From Lineus longissimus (lineage: Eukaryota; Nemertea; Pilidiophora; Heteronemertea; Lineidae), in assembly GCF_910592395.1 (NCBI RefSeq), contig NC_088317.1, positions 3,534,001-3,598,000 on the forward strand: a DNA stretch of 64,000 nucleotides, in the 5' to 3' direction. Under the pieces are notes generated by a model. The model was not told the DNA's origin. It ran no database searches and was given only the letters and a program-made list of their open reading frames with translations. Position numbers and translations under genes: made by a program. This document shows, piece after piece, positions 21,543-35,800 of the stretch. Position 1 is the stretch's first letter, and every line of letters begins with the position of its first letter.

Positions 21543-23822
21543 TCAAACGCTAGGAGTCCAGTCCTCCGTCGTCGAATTTATTGCATAATTAGCCATCACC
21601 TTCATGTTTCTGTTCAGGAGCGATGACTGCGAATCACAACTTCCTACAGACGCCACTTCTTCAATGTCGCTCAAATGAGGGACGAACCTCCGCCGGGCCG
21701 GACTTTCCTCTCCTGGGAGGGAGCAGAGCTCGGGACACTCGTGCTCCTCGTATTGCTGTTCAGCGAGCTGTTCCGTGACGGAGCGCTCGTAAGACTTGTG
21801 GTAATACAACACAGCGGTCGTGATGATGACGCCTAGGACGACAGGGAGGAGAAAACAACATAATAGATATATCCATTCCCGCGGATGGCAAGTGAGGGTC
21901 AATCTGATTGGTTGAAATGTCTGTTCTAAGTCTTCGTAATCGATGTAGATTTTCTGGTATGTCTTCGGGAACATGTCGAAGGAACATAACTTGGTGTAAA
22001 AGCACATATGGTTGCTTTCTAAGCGGTAAGTCCGGCGATTGAGGTAGATGACGTAAGGCAAGATTTGATCTTCGCAGTCTTTTTGAGGCTTGAATATAAA
22101 ATAGTACAAGTCTGTATCCTTAGCATAGAACGGAAGGGACGTCACTGTTTGGTTTAATGAATATTCCGCCATGACGCACGTGACACATTTGCCCTTTGAG
22201 TGGGACCACGACTCGTAATTTTCCTCTCCTTTTATGATAAGAAAAGTGACATTCAAAACTGGTCTGAGCAAATGAAATGAGACGTTTGAGCGTTCTATGA
22301 TGTGAAATTTCCAAGGTTTTATAGTCTTGTTCACGCCGAGTTCTAAAGCGAGACGTGGTGACGTCACGTTATAGATGCCGCCATTCTCCGCCGGTGGGTA
22401 ATTCACTAGCACCATGTTTATATGCACTGGTGATTGTACATCCAAGTACCTGCACATCGTTCTGGAGATTGGCGAAATTGGGTACTGGTCCGTCGGCGAA
22501 ATGAAAATGTCCTCCTTCCCGTAGATGATAAATATTGATACGCATGCTAGGGATGTTGGCAGGATGATGATAATGGACCAGCATGAGGCTAGAATCGCCC
22601 AGAGGAGGGCCTTGCCCTTTCGACCCTTGACCTTGAGCCCCTCGGTCTGCTCGAGCTCGTAGCTGTGAATCATGTCGAGACCAAGTTCATACCTGAAAGA
22701 AACAATAGGCCGATTAAGATATGCGCGGTTCTTCGGGCGAAGAAAGCCATCTCGATAAATAGCCAGAATGAATTCCTTTTTCCAAAGCTCAAAAACTTTT
22801 ATTTCTAAAAGACTATATATACTTCCTTTTCTTGATCGCGATGAGTCTATCACAAATCAATTTTGAACGAAGTTATTGATCGATGGCGGCAGTTCTGTTA
22901 TCGAAAGATCATCGACGCGGCAGATATATATATATATGTATATCACCAGTTATCTGTCTGATAATCGATCACCGGTCATTTTTTAAAAGAGAAATGTCTC
23001 ATGACTTCCTCGATTGCACTTGATGTTATCGCCATATGTACATCACGAGCTTGTCTCTCGTGAACAACTTAACCGTTTGCGACGCATGGACACCGACATC
23101 AGAAAAACAGGAGTAAAAGTACGCTGCTTATGGACTGCAGAGATGGCCGAACATACCCCACCGACTTTGTAATCATAAGCTGCTCTTAGTGACACTCGGC
23201 AGTAATCATCCTTTCACAGCAGCCCTTTGTATCATCGTTCCTAAAATTCATTCGCTTTGATTGGGGTCTACAGTGGGTGGATGACACCTATAAATTTTCG
23301 TTGAAGACAAAGTGGGTCACCACAATTTAGCGCATGCCGACTTATCGGCGGTGAATATTATCAGTCCCAAAGTCTCCTCCTTTCAAGGAGAATGAATACA
23401 CACACAACGACGTTGGATCGGCATGATTTAGCGAAGTGCGCGATGTAGGCCTATACATGTATCACTTTCAGTGCAACATGTGGTGATCGTCGGCTACGTC
23501 ACGTGCCTCGACGGTTTTTTCGTTCTCGGGTGCCCTACCGGGAAACTAAAAGGCTTAAAAGGTACGCAACGTATGACAAGACCACTCATTTATAAAGACA
23601 TGAGAGATTTCTTTCGCCGCCAATGAGATTATGACGATCATTTAATCATCTATAAAAATTAATGCCAATGACTCCAAATAAGAAAGGGTTTGAATACACC
23701 GTGGAAAAAATGCCAGGGGTAGACCTCTGATATGAACCTGAAAAAATAAAAAATAAGACGTAGGCTTACCTCTCGCCATCTTTTATTGGTCGCCTCGGTG
23801 TGGGTATTGGAACTAATAACAT
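21543..23822 (-). CDS. Two-pass membrane glycoprotein with large extracytoplasmic domain, two exons
   Basis: Exon 1 (23822-23770) encodes 17 residues plus 2 nt and begins MLLVPIPTPRRP. Exon 2 (22692-21543) follows a cttttcag-type acceptor and continues YELGLDMIHSYELE. The total is 400 residues. There are two hydrophobic helices, at about 47-75 and 291-314. Between them lies a ~215-residue region with several N-glycosylation sequons (NVT, NKT, NVS, NVT, NQT) and paired cysteines including KGKCVTC. The C-terminal tail (~86 residues) is polar with PELCSLPGEE and Ser-rich clusters. The two-helix layout with a large middle domain recalls the N-terminal part of APD-type membrane proteins, but no RING domain follows and I cannot confirm that link. 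The open frame upstream of 22692 is intron read-through. Confidence 0.72.
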
Positions 23823-26800
23823 AAACTGCCTTCTAGAACCTGCCTTCACATGACGATTATATCAGTATCCATGGTAACTTGTAGGTAGGCGATAGCCACG
23901 CCTGACGTGAACCAGTGATCGATCTTTTCAAAATACAGGTGATTATGTTCTAAGTGGAAGGTTTCTTTGGGCGGAGAATATGACATAGCATAATACGCTA
24001 TGTATACGCTACTAGGTGTTACATAATTCATTTAACACTTTTCATCACGTCATCTGCGAGTCAAGGTGACAACACCTTCCAGCTCAAAGAAAAATTACAG
24101 GGAAATACCCTTCGGAAATATTACTGCGTAACTTGCAACGGTTTCGGTGCCAATCATGACCGCAAAGGGTGAAACCGGTATGGGAGAAATATCGAATTGA
24201 GCTAAAATATAACAGATTATTATTTGCCGCTTTAAATATCAACTATTATTCGAAAGGCTGCGTTATGTCACCGGACATGTATTTCCATGGTTCTTTTATG
24301 TCAAATTTGCCCGTTACACACTGAGTTGATACTAAGCAGTTTGTGTCATTAAAATGTTCATTCAAAATTATCAAATAAATTTATAGACACCTAATATAAT
24401 GGTAAACATCGCTTTGAGGTCATGTCTTCTATTGATTCACTTGGCCTAAAAATAAACGGTAATTTATTGAACTCCCCTTTGATTTGTGATAATGCTCTGT
24501 GCATATTGATAGAGATGATATCATTGGTCTGAAACAACAGACTTTTGTATTTATATTTATACATCTTTATTTGTTCATCCTTTGGTCACACAATTTAATA
24601 TTTACTGCGTCACACGATCTCCGACAGCTGAACCATGTAAATTTATACATACAGTACATGACACAAAAAATACCACGTATAGACATTAGTTTTTGTCTAC
24701 CAAGATACACCGTAATACAATCATTTAAAAAAGTATCAATTTAATTTGTACATTAGTAGAAACAACTTATCTGGTAGTTCCCATTGTAACAAATGCGAAA
24801 TAAATGTCGTTGTGAAACTAACCATGAATCACTTGATCTACAGCTAAAAGAGTAGTAAAAAGTATTGAAGAACTAATATATTTGAATTCAAATGGTTAAG
24901 AATTACTAATACGATAGTTAATACCATACTATACCCAATCTGTATTTAATTTTCCTAGTTAAAAAGTGTCAAAAGTGACCGAAAAGACCCATTTTTCAGC
25001 ACTCCCAACCCTCTAAAAAACGACGTCTGAATCGCTTTACAATTGGTTCCTTCATCACCATGAAGATGGCGTTTGTGTTGTTTTAACGTTGAAGCAGAGG
25101 GCAGGGTGTAACGGAAGTACCTACCCCCAGAACTAAACGTGCCAGCCAAAAAGATAAACCCGTCATATACATATAATCTTCTACCACCGGAACACGAACC
25201 GTTCTCTTTGAAAACTGCCGAATATCATAATTTCATCTGCCAAAGTCTTTCCCTGGGTCTCGCGGCAATAAAACTCGCCATTGATCTCGAGATAAACGCA
25301 TAAAATCAAGCTGGACCGGAGAACTTTATGACTGCTTCATGTTTGTGTGCCGTTATTGCTGTTCGCCATGTTAAACTGCATTAATTGCCGTCTATATTTC
25401 TAAGTTAAATATATCGGTCAGAGGACATTTATGGCAGTGCACTTTGATATCTCAACTGAACTATTAGTCCCGGCGAGGGAGGCGATGTTATGGGAGATAG
25501 AGTACGCAATATCATTTTTTTATATCATTTTACCCAAAAGCCTCGGGCCTCACGAGAGATGTCGTAAACCTGTTGTCAGTGGTCATGGTCTGGTGACGTC
25601 ATAACAAAATGGAATCGCAAATCATCTTCCTGAGACATTTATGATCATTTTGAATTTCCGTCTCTATCAGAATTTTTAACCTATACGTGTTTAGTTGAGT
25701 TCTCCAGCTGGGACTTCCCGTCAAACCCTGGTGGCTTGGTCTGGTTAGGGGCCCATACGTGTACAGTGTATATCCAAACCGGTGTAATGGGAATCAATGT
25801 CCCCTGGAAAAAGTGTCCTGTTGAAAAGTTTAATGGCAGATTAACGTGTATTACTATATGAACCGGTGACTATAGATTAAAGTCGTTCAATAGAAATGCT
25901 TTTCACACTTACATACTCTATCATTGTAGGTTTGATAAAGTAGATACATGTATCTGCATAATACTTATGGCCGCACTTTTAATTTATCTACTTACTTTTT
26001 TGTTCAAAATATTGCGGCGTAAAGCGCCCAAGTGAAGATATGCCTTTACCCTGAGTCGCTATCTTGACTCTCGTATGAAAGCGCGTGAAAGAGCAATGAG
26101 TGCGGCACACGCTTCTTTCGAAAAAAGGCATTGATTTGTCTGCCTTTTTTTACCGACAATGAGCGAAGTCAGCAAGTGTGCTGGCCGGTGTGGGGAACAG
26201 GCGTATCGAATAAATAATCTTGTTTTTCCTCTCAAATCTAACCTAGATTTAACAAACCCACGGCAAAAGAGATATCAGCCGCGATTGATCAATCATGTCA
26301 ATGATGACATCTTCCCAAATACTTTCAATAACCCCCAAAAGTACTCAAGTGGTCCTGCCACGACGCAGACAAAGGGAATGAAATGCTATATGACAATACC
26401 ACCAAGAATGACGAAAAGACTCAAGTCTTTATATCTTTAATGAGAGTGAGCCATGCTAAAGCTTCCACTGATACCATGGAGAGTTTTGTCTATGCTTCAT
26501 ATCCGAATCAAAATCTTCATAAGTATCACAATTCAGTAAAAAAATTATTGAAAAGTTTATCCTGTGCAATTGAACGCGTGCTATCCGCGGCAATCTTTGC
26601 GCGTTTTGATAATTCTCTTTGAAGTATCATATACAAGCTGGTGTTCTTTCCCCGACCCGTGTTGCCAGGGTTAACACGAATCTCTCGCTCGTAAAATATC
26701 TTAGTCAGGCACTACATCAAATCGGGCCATAACCAAGCAGAGCAAGAAAGGGGTGAACCGCGTGGAAGAAAACAATGTACATCACCAAAATCACCATCAC

Positions 26801-29800
26801 AATGATGTGGAAGACTCGTGAAGAATTTAATGACTTAAAATGGGTTTATTACCCTTTGGAAGTAAAGATCAGTAAAATATCACGGGGCTAGCGCCGATAT
26901 GGTGGACGCGTTTCAGTGGCCTTGTCAACAGCCTTCCCCGCACTGAGTTCGCCGGTTTCACGTCCCGGAATGGGGCAATAAAACTCATGATCGAGATTGT
27001 GCCGTGCGGGAAAATGCACTTTACATGGTGTATATAATATGTCAATATAATAAAAGAGCGCCAGTGGAGAATATGATGGCTGTGTGTGGATTATAAAATG
27101 TTTGAGCATTCACTAAGAGAAGCTACGAGAAAGGGGAAACATCCTGACAGTCCTTTAGCGAATTTCGTAGTCGGACGTTCACAACCTGCTCTCGAAGACC
27201 AACGTCAATTTTGTCTATAGACATCTAATGCTTTTTAAGCCTACATGTACTCTTGAGATTCCGTCGAAACAAACCTGTATACTCTCTGTATTCCATGCTG
27301 ACCTATTCCATTGTTGAGTATCAGACTTCAGAGGAACGGTAAGTAAACTAAAGCTGTTGCAATTTCTTCTACTTGTTTTGCTCCTGGATGTAATAGGCTC
27401 TTTCACTGTAGCCATGAGCATGAGGATACCAGAACATGTATGTTACATCCCCAATTTCATCCCCTATTATATTTATTGGTGTTTGACATTTCTGACGACC
27501 GACCTACTCTGTCATACGTGTATACTAGTATATTGATGACTCAATTGGCTATGTATTAACTTGATGCCGAAAGCAGGTTCCCGATGGATAAGGCCTTAAA
27601 TACACCAAATTACACTTTCATGTGTTTTGAATAGAATTGGACACCACATTATCGGCATGTATCTGTCTCGACAAACACCGCTATTTCGCCCAAAACCTCG
27701 GCGGCCCCCTCGGCTTTTGCCTAGTTCCTTCTCGCGGGGTTTGACTCCAGTTCGGTACGTCAATTCCCTTGAGCCACAAGCGACATAATAGGTGCCCCTC
27801 TCAGAAGAGAGACATATGCTCCTGATCCTTCATCGGCATTGGTTATGGAACTGCCTGCAGGGAATATAGCTTGATTTTATGCAAAATATCTCAATTTCTT
27901 TCCCAATATTACATGTACATGTTCTATTTGTTTGTTGATTAACTCTGTACCAGTTTATTTACCGTTGGTTTCCCTTCATGATTGATCATGTACAGCAGTA
28001 TGTTCAGTTATCAGCTACCGTATGTTTATTTTTTATAACATAAGACATTGAAGGGCAAACATTAATAGACCGACTTCATGATAGCAGACAGACAGTTAGA
28101 TCACTTGGAACTACATTGTAGATCACTGATATCAAGAATAAAGAAGTAGGCCTATATATATCAGTGCCTATACCACGACCAGATATCTTATTTTTCACTT
28201 ATGTCGTGTAATTACATTAACCGTATTCTGAACGAAAAACGAAGGCATTGGCAACCTTTTTATAAAGTGCGATGCGATTTCTCAAGGATTATTTCTTTAA
28301 CATGTGTAGTGGTTTCGCCATCGAGCAATTAGAAGGTATCATTTAAAGTGGACAATGTATCTATGTAAGCATTTGACTTGGAAGGAAAAAGGCTGTTTAA
28401 CATTTGACCAATTGTGTATCTTAACGTTTTCCTGTATCATTTTGCAGTGTAAATTCTCAAAAAGAATCGTATGTATTGAAACCTTTTTCAATCTAACTAT
28501 TTTCAGATTCATAGCTCGAGAAGAAAACAAGGACACGTCGATCGTCGATGTTTAATGGAATCATTTCACGAGACTCACTGGGTCAACGGTCCATTGGATT
28601 AGCTGAAAGTACGTCTGCATGGGGAGCAGTTACCTGGGTTAGCTAAAAGTACCTCTGAACTGCACGAGAGCAGTGATTTGGATAAGCGGCAGTCCCTCTG
28701 AACTGCATGAGAGCAGTGACTTGGTTTGCTGCAGTCCCTCTGAACTGCACAAGGGCAGTGACTTGGATTAGCTAAAAGTGCCTCTGTGCATGCGAAGCAG
28801 TCTGACTTGGATTAGCTAAGGTACCTCTGAATTTCGTCGGAAGCAGAAACTTGGATTAGCTAGTACATCCGAACTGCATGAGAATCAGTTCCTCATTGGA
28901 ATCAACACGCCTACCTGACGATCAAAGTATCTACGGCCTTTACGACGAGGCGGAAGGAACCTTCGTAGAGTTCCTCCGATCCTGCGTAACCCACTGAACA
29001 CATAAATCTGTTGTGAACTTACCTTAAAGTACGATCGAACCCAGGAAGTGTTGCTACTGTCAGCCCTTATCGGATTGTACCCAGGGTCACGCGTTGTTGT
29101 TTAAATCTCTGACACCTTTCAATATCATTTGGTTCCATTTGGTGAGACTTTGGTGGTTGCTACAGTTCCAATAACGAAATACATGCACACTACACGTTAG
29201 CAAGTATAAACTTTGCGTCACTCAGTCGTTTATCTATCATTGATGAAAGCTTTAATGTGTTACGAGAGACAACGTTTTTGATTGTTTTCTGGTAATAACT
29301 AATCAGTGTCGGCCAGCCAACAACAGCTTCTGCGAATCCTTCATGGAATCCAGTTCCCTGCAGATAACAAAGCTTCGTAACATTCTGGGCCAATAGCTAA
29401 AGTGCAAACTATCGAAGACATCCACAACTGTGCACAACCTCCTTTGCTTTGTTTACGCTCGCGGCCTTTCGTCACTTTCTTGGGATAAGGCCCGCAACTT
29501 TATGATACCGCTACCCGGTATAGCCCATACACTTCGGTTACCAACTCGGGAATAAAGAGCCTCCTGGAAATCTATAAACAGTCCAAGGATAGCATACCAC
29601 AGCAGAAAATAGCTACAGTGACAAAAAATAACTTTATCATATGTTACGAGTCACGTTTCTTAGGACAGTTTGGGACAATACATTATCAATTCTTAGCTAT
29701 CATCAAGGATCGGATAGTTGCGGGATTTCATTATACATTATTACACGAAGAGATAAATTAAACGCATTCTGGACGATCTAAAACAGCTCAAGGATAGCAG

Positions 29801-29852
29801 AAAATTACCGAACAAAAATACCGTTTCTATTTGTGGTGTACAATAGAGAAAG
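23823..29852. other. Gene-free stretch of about 6 kb
   Basis: AT-rich sequence with only short, unconvincing reading frames. The one visible structure is the tandem repeat at 28592-28888. The right end probably holds the promoter of the FAM151-like gene starting at 29853. Confidence 0.5.
28592..28888. repeat. Degenerate ~45-55-bp minisatellite
   Basis: About seven units share the words ttggattagct, aaagtacctctgaactgcatgag and gagcagtgac, with variable length and substitutions. No coding potential is seen. Confidence 0.8.
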
Positions 29853-32800
29853 ATGGATAAGAGGACAGTTTGGGCGCTCGTGGCGTCCCTTATTCTGATC
29901 GGGACCGGAATAGCGGTGGCGGTGTATTTTGGAGTTTCTATGGGAGGCAAGAAAGACCCTTATGGATATGGTAAGTATGGACATCGTCGTCTCCCCCCCC
30001 CCCCCCCCGCCCGAAAAAAACATATGATACATATATACCCTTCTTTGGCGCTTATGCAAGCCTTAAGGCCCCACGTGATGAGGCGTCCCGAATGTCACAT
30101 TGGTTCTAAAGCTATAGTAAGACAAGACTGAAGTCATGATATATAACATCCGCGCTAAAAAGGTGAGGTACCTTCTCCAATCAATGCAAGATGAAAAAAA
30201 TAGAAAATGGAAACATCGTCAAATAAATATACATGTAGATCGTTAAGTTTTATAAACGTCTAGGTACATGTATGATGCGACAATACCGGTATCTTGATAT
30301 TAAACAGCTGTATTCAACAACAGGCATACACCTGATCAATAGACATTGATATATTGAATCAACTTACAACACGAGTGTACACGGATTTATCAGCATGTCG
30401 ACAATCTAGTGTATGTTCGCCAAATTGCCGGAGTGTGGACGTCCTTGCCACAGGTTTTGGTGCGCACCGGCCGCAGGTTCTGGTGGGTACACATGGCCGT
30501 AAGGTTCTGGTGCCTGTTCTGTTTCGGAATTTTTGTGTTCGTCTCCCTGCTCGTGACTGAATGTTTTCGGTTCGATTTCTGTCCAGTGTCACGTAGGTTT
30601 CTTAACGGTGAGTAGGATTTCCCATCAGGTATCATCTCATTGTGTCTCAAACAGACCCCCCCCCCCCCCCCACCCCTTCCTTTTTTGTAAATTCCCATAT
30701 TGGTATAGGCTTTCTCTCGTTCTGTAAGGTCTATACTATCGAACACGAAAGTCTACGTGCGTGGTAGCCTTATTGAAGGAGCATAACGCATAAAATCGAT
30801 ACTACATGTATGTCAAGGTCAAGCACACGGCGCAGACAATACTTGCTGGTATTGTAGGGAGGTTTCGCAAATTCCCCGAAATGCCAACGCGGCCGCGCGG
30901 ATGGCTATCGCATTGTACAACATCGTTATCAGGAGGTCGAATAATATTGAGACAGGCGTTCACGTCGGCGTTTCGGGGGATTTGCGAGAACTCCCGCAAT
31001 ACACCACCTGCAGAGTCGGGAAACAAAACATCTTTACGCTAAAGGGCATATACCGGTGTGCAAGGGATAGTAGTTCTAGGGCTGATAGTCCGTGTAACAA
31101 TAGCCCGCATTGCTAAATGTTTTGGTTAGGGTTAGCGGTACAATAGATCATGCTGCTTAATTGGTCAAATATAGTGCTACCGGACTATGACTCCAGGGGG
31201 ACCATATCCGCTGTCACACCGGTGCTTGCTGGCAGGAATACTTGGACTATGAAAACCAAGGATTCATTGAAACTTCAAAAATATCGAAAACGTGAATTTC
31301 TTTTCAAGTATTTTCTATGAAAGGGTTAACTGTTCTAATAGATTCATAATCATCATCTCACACTTCACAGTTGTTGACTAGACATTAGCGGTAAATCAGG
31401 TGCAATGCCGCTGTCGATAAACAAATAAATGTACATGTACTTAATGGCCTCAGAATGATGAAGAGTAGGCCTCTGGCAGGCCTCTACACCTTCGCCGATT
31501 GGTAATGGTTGATTGGTGTTTTTGTTGCCTTCCTTTTTTGCTGCGCCTTTCCAAAAACCAACAGTCAGATTTTGCAATATCCGACCCGAGTTATTTTGCA
31601 GCTCAAACATGGCCATCCTGCAGAATAGGCAGTAAATATTCACCGATACGCTGAACTATCAGATATATCAACCCAAGATAACACTGATATCGAATAGATT
31701 GGCGGCGCCTTTGATGTTGGCTTGTAGCATTATTTAATGGGCCATTCCCCATGTCACGCGACCATCCGGGGAAAGGCAGCCATGTTTCAACAACCGATTC
31801 TCATAAAAATCGCCGTTTAACGCGAGACTTAGTCATCCGTTTGATTTGCTTGACCTGGTACCCAGTATTCTGCACTTATGAATTCTGTGATGAACCAAGC
31901 ACACACCTACGTATACATGTATGAACATTGAGCTTGGTTATTTTTTACATTGTACCCAGACTCATCTAGAAACGATATCATCGCACATTATCATGCATGG
32001 TAACAGTCATGGGGAGAGGTTGGCATCGGAGTTCGGATGAACCCTTAGTTGTTTTACGGCTTTTGTCATGTTGTATTCGATCAGATGCTGGGGAAGAGTG
32101 ACATGTACTTTTTGGTGATTAGGGATCATCAAAAATGTGGTCTACGATGTTTACAGCGCCAGTAAAGCAATCGCAATATGGTTTGCGCTTTCTTGGTTTT
32201 ACTCACGTGAAGATGATTTTGTCGTTAAATGCTCCCAATCGGCCCTATTGAAAAATGCCAGAGGATATTTCATAATGCAAAAAATTACCTAATAGCTTGT
32301 GTGGTTGGTTGCAAGTCTATAGAAGTGTCGCAAAACGCGCCTGCGGCTACCAAAATAAGCACTGGAGGCGACCGGATCAAGCCACATGGGAAAAAGCTTT
32401 AGTGGGAGCGACGACCGGCGTAGCTAGCTTGTACATGTAGTAGCGGATCCGATAACTTAAAACGGGGTAACCTATCCTTTCATCAGCTGCTAAGGTATCA
32501 TAGACTACTGCAGGCCATCGATGGGGATTCTATTTCACCTGAGACCCGCTGCAGCGCTCACCAGTCGCACACTAATTAGGCAGCTGCTACAGCGAACCCG
32601 CGATAATAGAATATGAGTTGTTATGAGTGCTACAACCAAAACCTCCGGTGAAATAGTACCTTTTAGTTGTTAGCCGTGAATCCGTACAATACATCCCAAC
32701 CACCATCTCGGATTACAAGTAAATGCCAGTATCTGTTTCACGATTTTTACATTCGCAAGTTGATCTTAATATTCCCAAGTCCACAAGGATTTTACGGTTT

Positions 32801-35800
32801 ACATTGTAATTGATTTTCTATAAATTACATGACCCAGCTAAAAGTCAAGAAAAGGAGCTCTTATAGGACACTTGCGTCTTCTTTTACTGCTACGAAAAAA
32901 ATGAACTACCGTTAATTCTAATAACATACGCCAAATTACTAAATAATCCTCTGTGTTCCTTCTCAACATTCTGAAACTCGTAAAATATCATAATTACCAC
33001 GTTTAACTATACGTCATGACTTGCACCACAAGCATAACAAACTGAATGCACAATTTACACCAAGTATCCTTTTCGTTGCAGTTCCCGGCAGTGACTACTT
33101 TGACACAATGGGTGACCCCCTGACATTTTTCGGTGTGAGCGATGCCCTGGACATCGTCTGGTACCACGGAGCAAACACCAGGGCACAGACAAGGGACGCA
33201 CTTACGGGCTACTTTATGATGGTGGAGGGGGACGTCACGCTAAGGTTGGTGCCAACTTGATACCCTTCCCCTTTCTCATCAGCTTGTACAGTGGAATCTC
33301 CCTTGGCAGGATCCTCTCGACTGGGACACTCTCTCTATTGAGAAGACTAGCTTTGGTCAAAAATTTGTTGTTTCCATTCCATTTGACCTCTTTAGTCAGG
33401 AGACCTCTCTTTTAAGGAGAACACTATTGTCAGTCTCGAGGATGATCTCAATATAAGAGAGATTCTATGAATGGCTTCCGTTCTCATACGGAAGCATGTC
33501 AGGCGTAATTTACGTTCTTCTAGATCCGGTTTAATTCTATTGATAAGTTCTACTCAAAGGCAGTTGCAGATCCGAGTAGTCCGTGTTTCCCTTCATCTTT
33601 AGTTGGCCTAATGAGGACTAAGTCACAACAAGTAAGCCAAGATAAGATTGCTTTAACATTTGTCTTTATCCGCAGAGCTGTTTCGACCATCGTAGAATCA
33701 TCGTCACAGCATTTCGTTTCCCTTTCAGATATCAGGGTCTTCCGAATCAAACAAACATTCCAATAATGGCTCAACCTCCCGCGGTAGATAGCGATATCAC
33801 ATTTTATGAATGGCTTCAAACGTCATTAACGAGACAAGACAAGGGTAAGAAAGGAAAACAGTTTCTTAACTCGAGCAGTTATTCTTTATTATTCAAAATT
33901 ATAGTCTCTTAAGCATTCTCCACCTTTCTCCATCAGAATTTTTTGTTTTCAGGTCTAAAAATCGACTTTAAGAGTCTGGAGGCGATTGAGCCAACACTCC
34001 GGATCCTCAGCAGTCGGCGGTATCTTGACAGACCTGTCTGGCTGAACGCCGATGTGGCCATCGGGCCAGGTGGAGCGAACGCCAAGCAGCAGCCAATTGA
34101 TGGCAAGCGGTAAGATACATTTTGCTTGAGACAGGTGGCTGTGGTATTACCTGCTTTGTACTTTTCGAACAAGGATAGTCAACGTAAAACAGAGCACTGG
34201 GATCATTCGCTCCAGGAATAGACCCGACCCTCCACAGAGAAGGACTGGTCGTCCTATTGATTCATCTCACAGCACAGAATGGTGATGGCAATTGGTATAT
34301 TTTTTTACAATTCTCTTTCTAGATTCCTGTCTTTGGTACAGAAGAACTTCCCCCGAGTGACGCTCTCCCTGAGCTGGGTGACTGACTGCTGCGGGGAGAC
34401 CTACACCCGCGCCATGATGGAGGAAATGTGGCAGCTCTGCAAGGACTCGGTGCAGCCTATCACCATTGGCGCAAGGGCGTCGCTGCTGACGCAATCGTGG
34501 CCTGAATTTAAGTGGCTGCTGTCCAAATCATCAAAGTAAGAATCAAACATAAATGTATACCTGTGGAAATTAACAGCAAGTGTGAAAGATCTAACTAGCT
34601 TATAAAGAAATACGACTGTTGTTGAACAGTGAGCTTAAATGTGTACAAACCCTGAAGAAATGACAGAATGACTCTCTCAGCAGCCAAGACATAGAATTTC
34701 ACCAGAGTCTTTCAAATTATTTATTTTGTGGTTACCATGATGAAGCCCAAAATAAAGACATTGTGCCACCTTTATTACCTCTTATATTTGCGTTTTATAG
34801 AATGACAATCACAGTTTCGACACCAAAAGGTGCGGAAGACTGGGAAAACGTCTCCATCTTCGACATGCTCCACATCTGGAACGACTTCGACAAGAGGCGG
34901 GTCTATTTCGACCTGCCGGGAAAACGCTTCGAGATGTTGCAAAAACTCGCAGTGACGGCTGCCAGTCTCTTGAACTACTTCCCGCTCAAGTCTCGCGATG
35001 CTCTCGGGATCACGTGGGCTCATGCTGCCAACAGTAAGGCGGAGGTGTCCAAGGCTTTAAAGAGTGAGTAGATTGGAATACTCTTGCCAACAACTATCGG
35101 ACGATTATGATGCGGAGTCTTCTCCTAATGTAAGATACATCGACATCCGAAATGCCTCCACACATTAAATATTTTGTTTTAAATATATTTGTAAACTTTT
35201 GTTTTTACAGGTGATGTTCTGATGCTTGAGGCCGATATCATCGTGAGGGGTAGAGGAACAGCTAATGAGACCACCGTCCCGATAATGGCACATCCTCCCG
35301 CCACAGACAGCGACAATACGTTCTACATGTGGCTACAAGCGGTCCTGATGACCAATAAAGGTAATGTAAATAAACTGCTAAAGTTTCGGATTTTGCGAAA
35401 ACATGTTATCTCAATTCGCGAAAATGAAAATCGCGGGAAAAAATTGTATCGGAATAACCAAAGAACTCTCCTGCACAGCGATTCATCTGTTTGACAAGAT
35501 CACTCCAAGATGCCTGAATTTTGATATACATGTATGACTCTTATCTAACTATTCGCTCATTTGGCATGCTTCTTTAAAAGGTGTTTTTAACAGTTAAAAT
35601 TTCTTTTGAAAGCTTTCCGTTTAAAGTGTCGGCCATACTTTCCAGGGATCAAGTTAGACTTCAAAGACCTGGCGGCGGTCAAACCCACCCTCGAGTACCT
35701 AAAACAGCAAAAGCACCTAATCCGTCAACCAATATGGCTGAATGCTGACATCCTCAAGGGCCCACAAGGAAAAGATCCTATGGACGCCAAAATGTTTTTG

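Noticed and set aside
22693-22853. N-terminal extension MIDSSRSRKGS of the two-pass membrane protein
   Set aside because: A cttttcag acceptor lies at 22693 and the exon at 23770-23822 joins in phase with a good start, so the extension is intron.
26159-26622. ORFs of 93 and 79 codons
   Set aside because: No homology, no start context or neighbours that support a gene.
30390-31116. Cluster of overlapping ORFs on both strands in FAM151A-like intron 1
   Set aside because: GC-rich local composition explains the open frames; none matches a family or has splice support.
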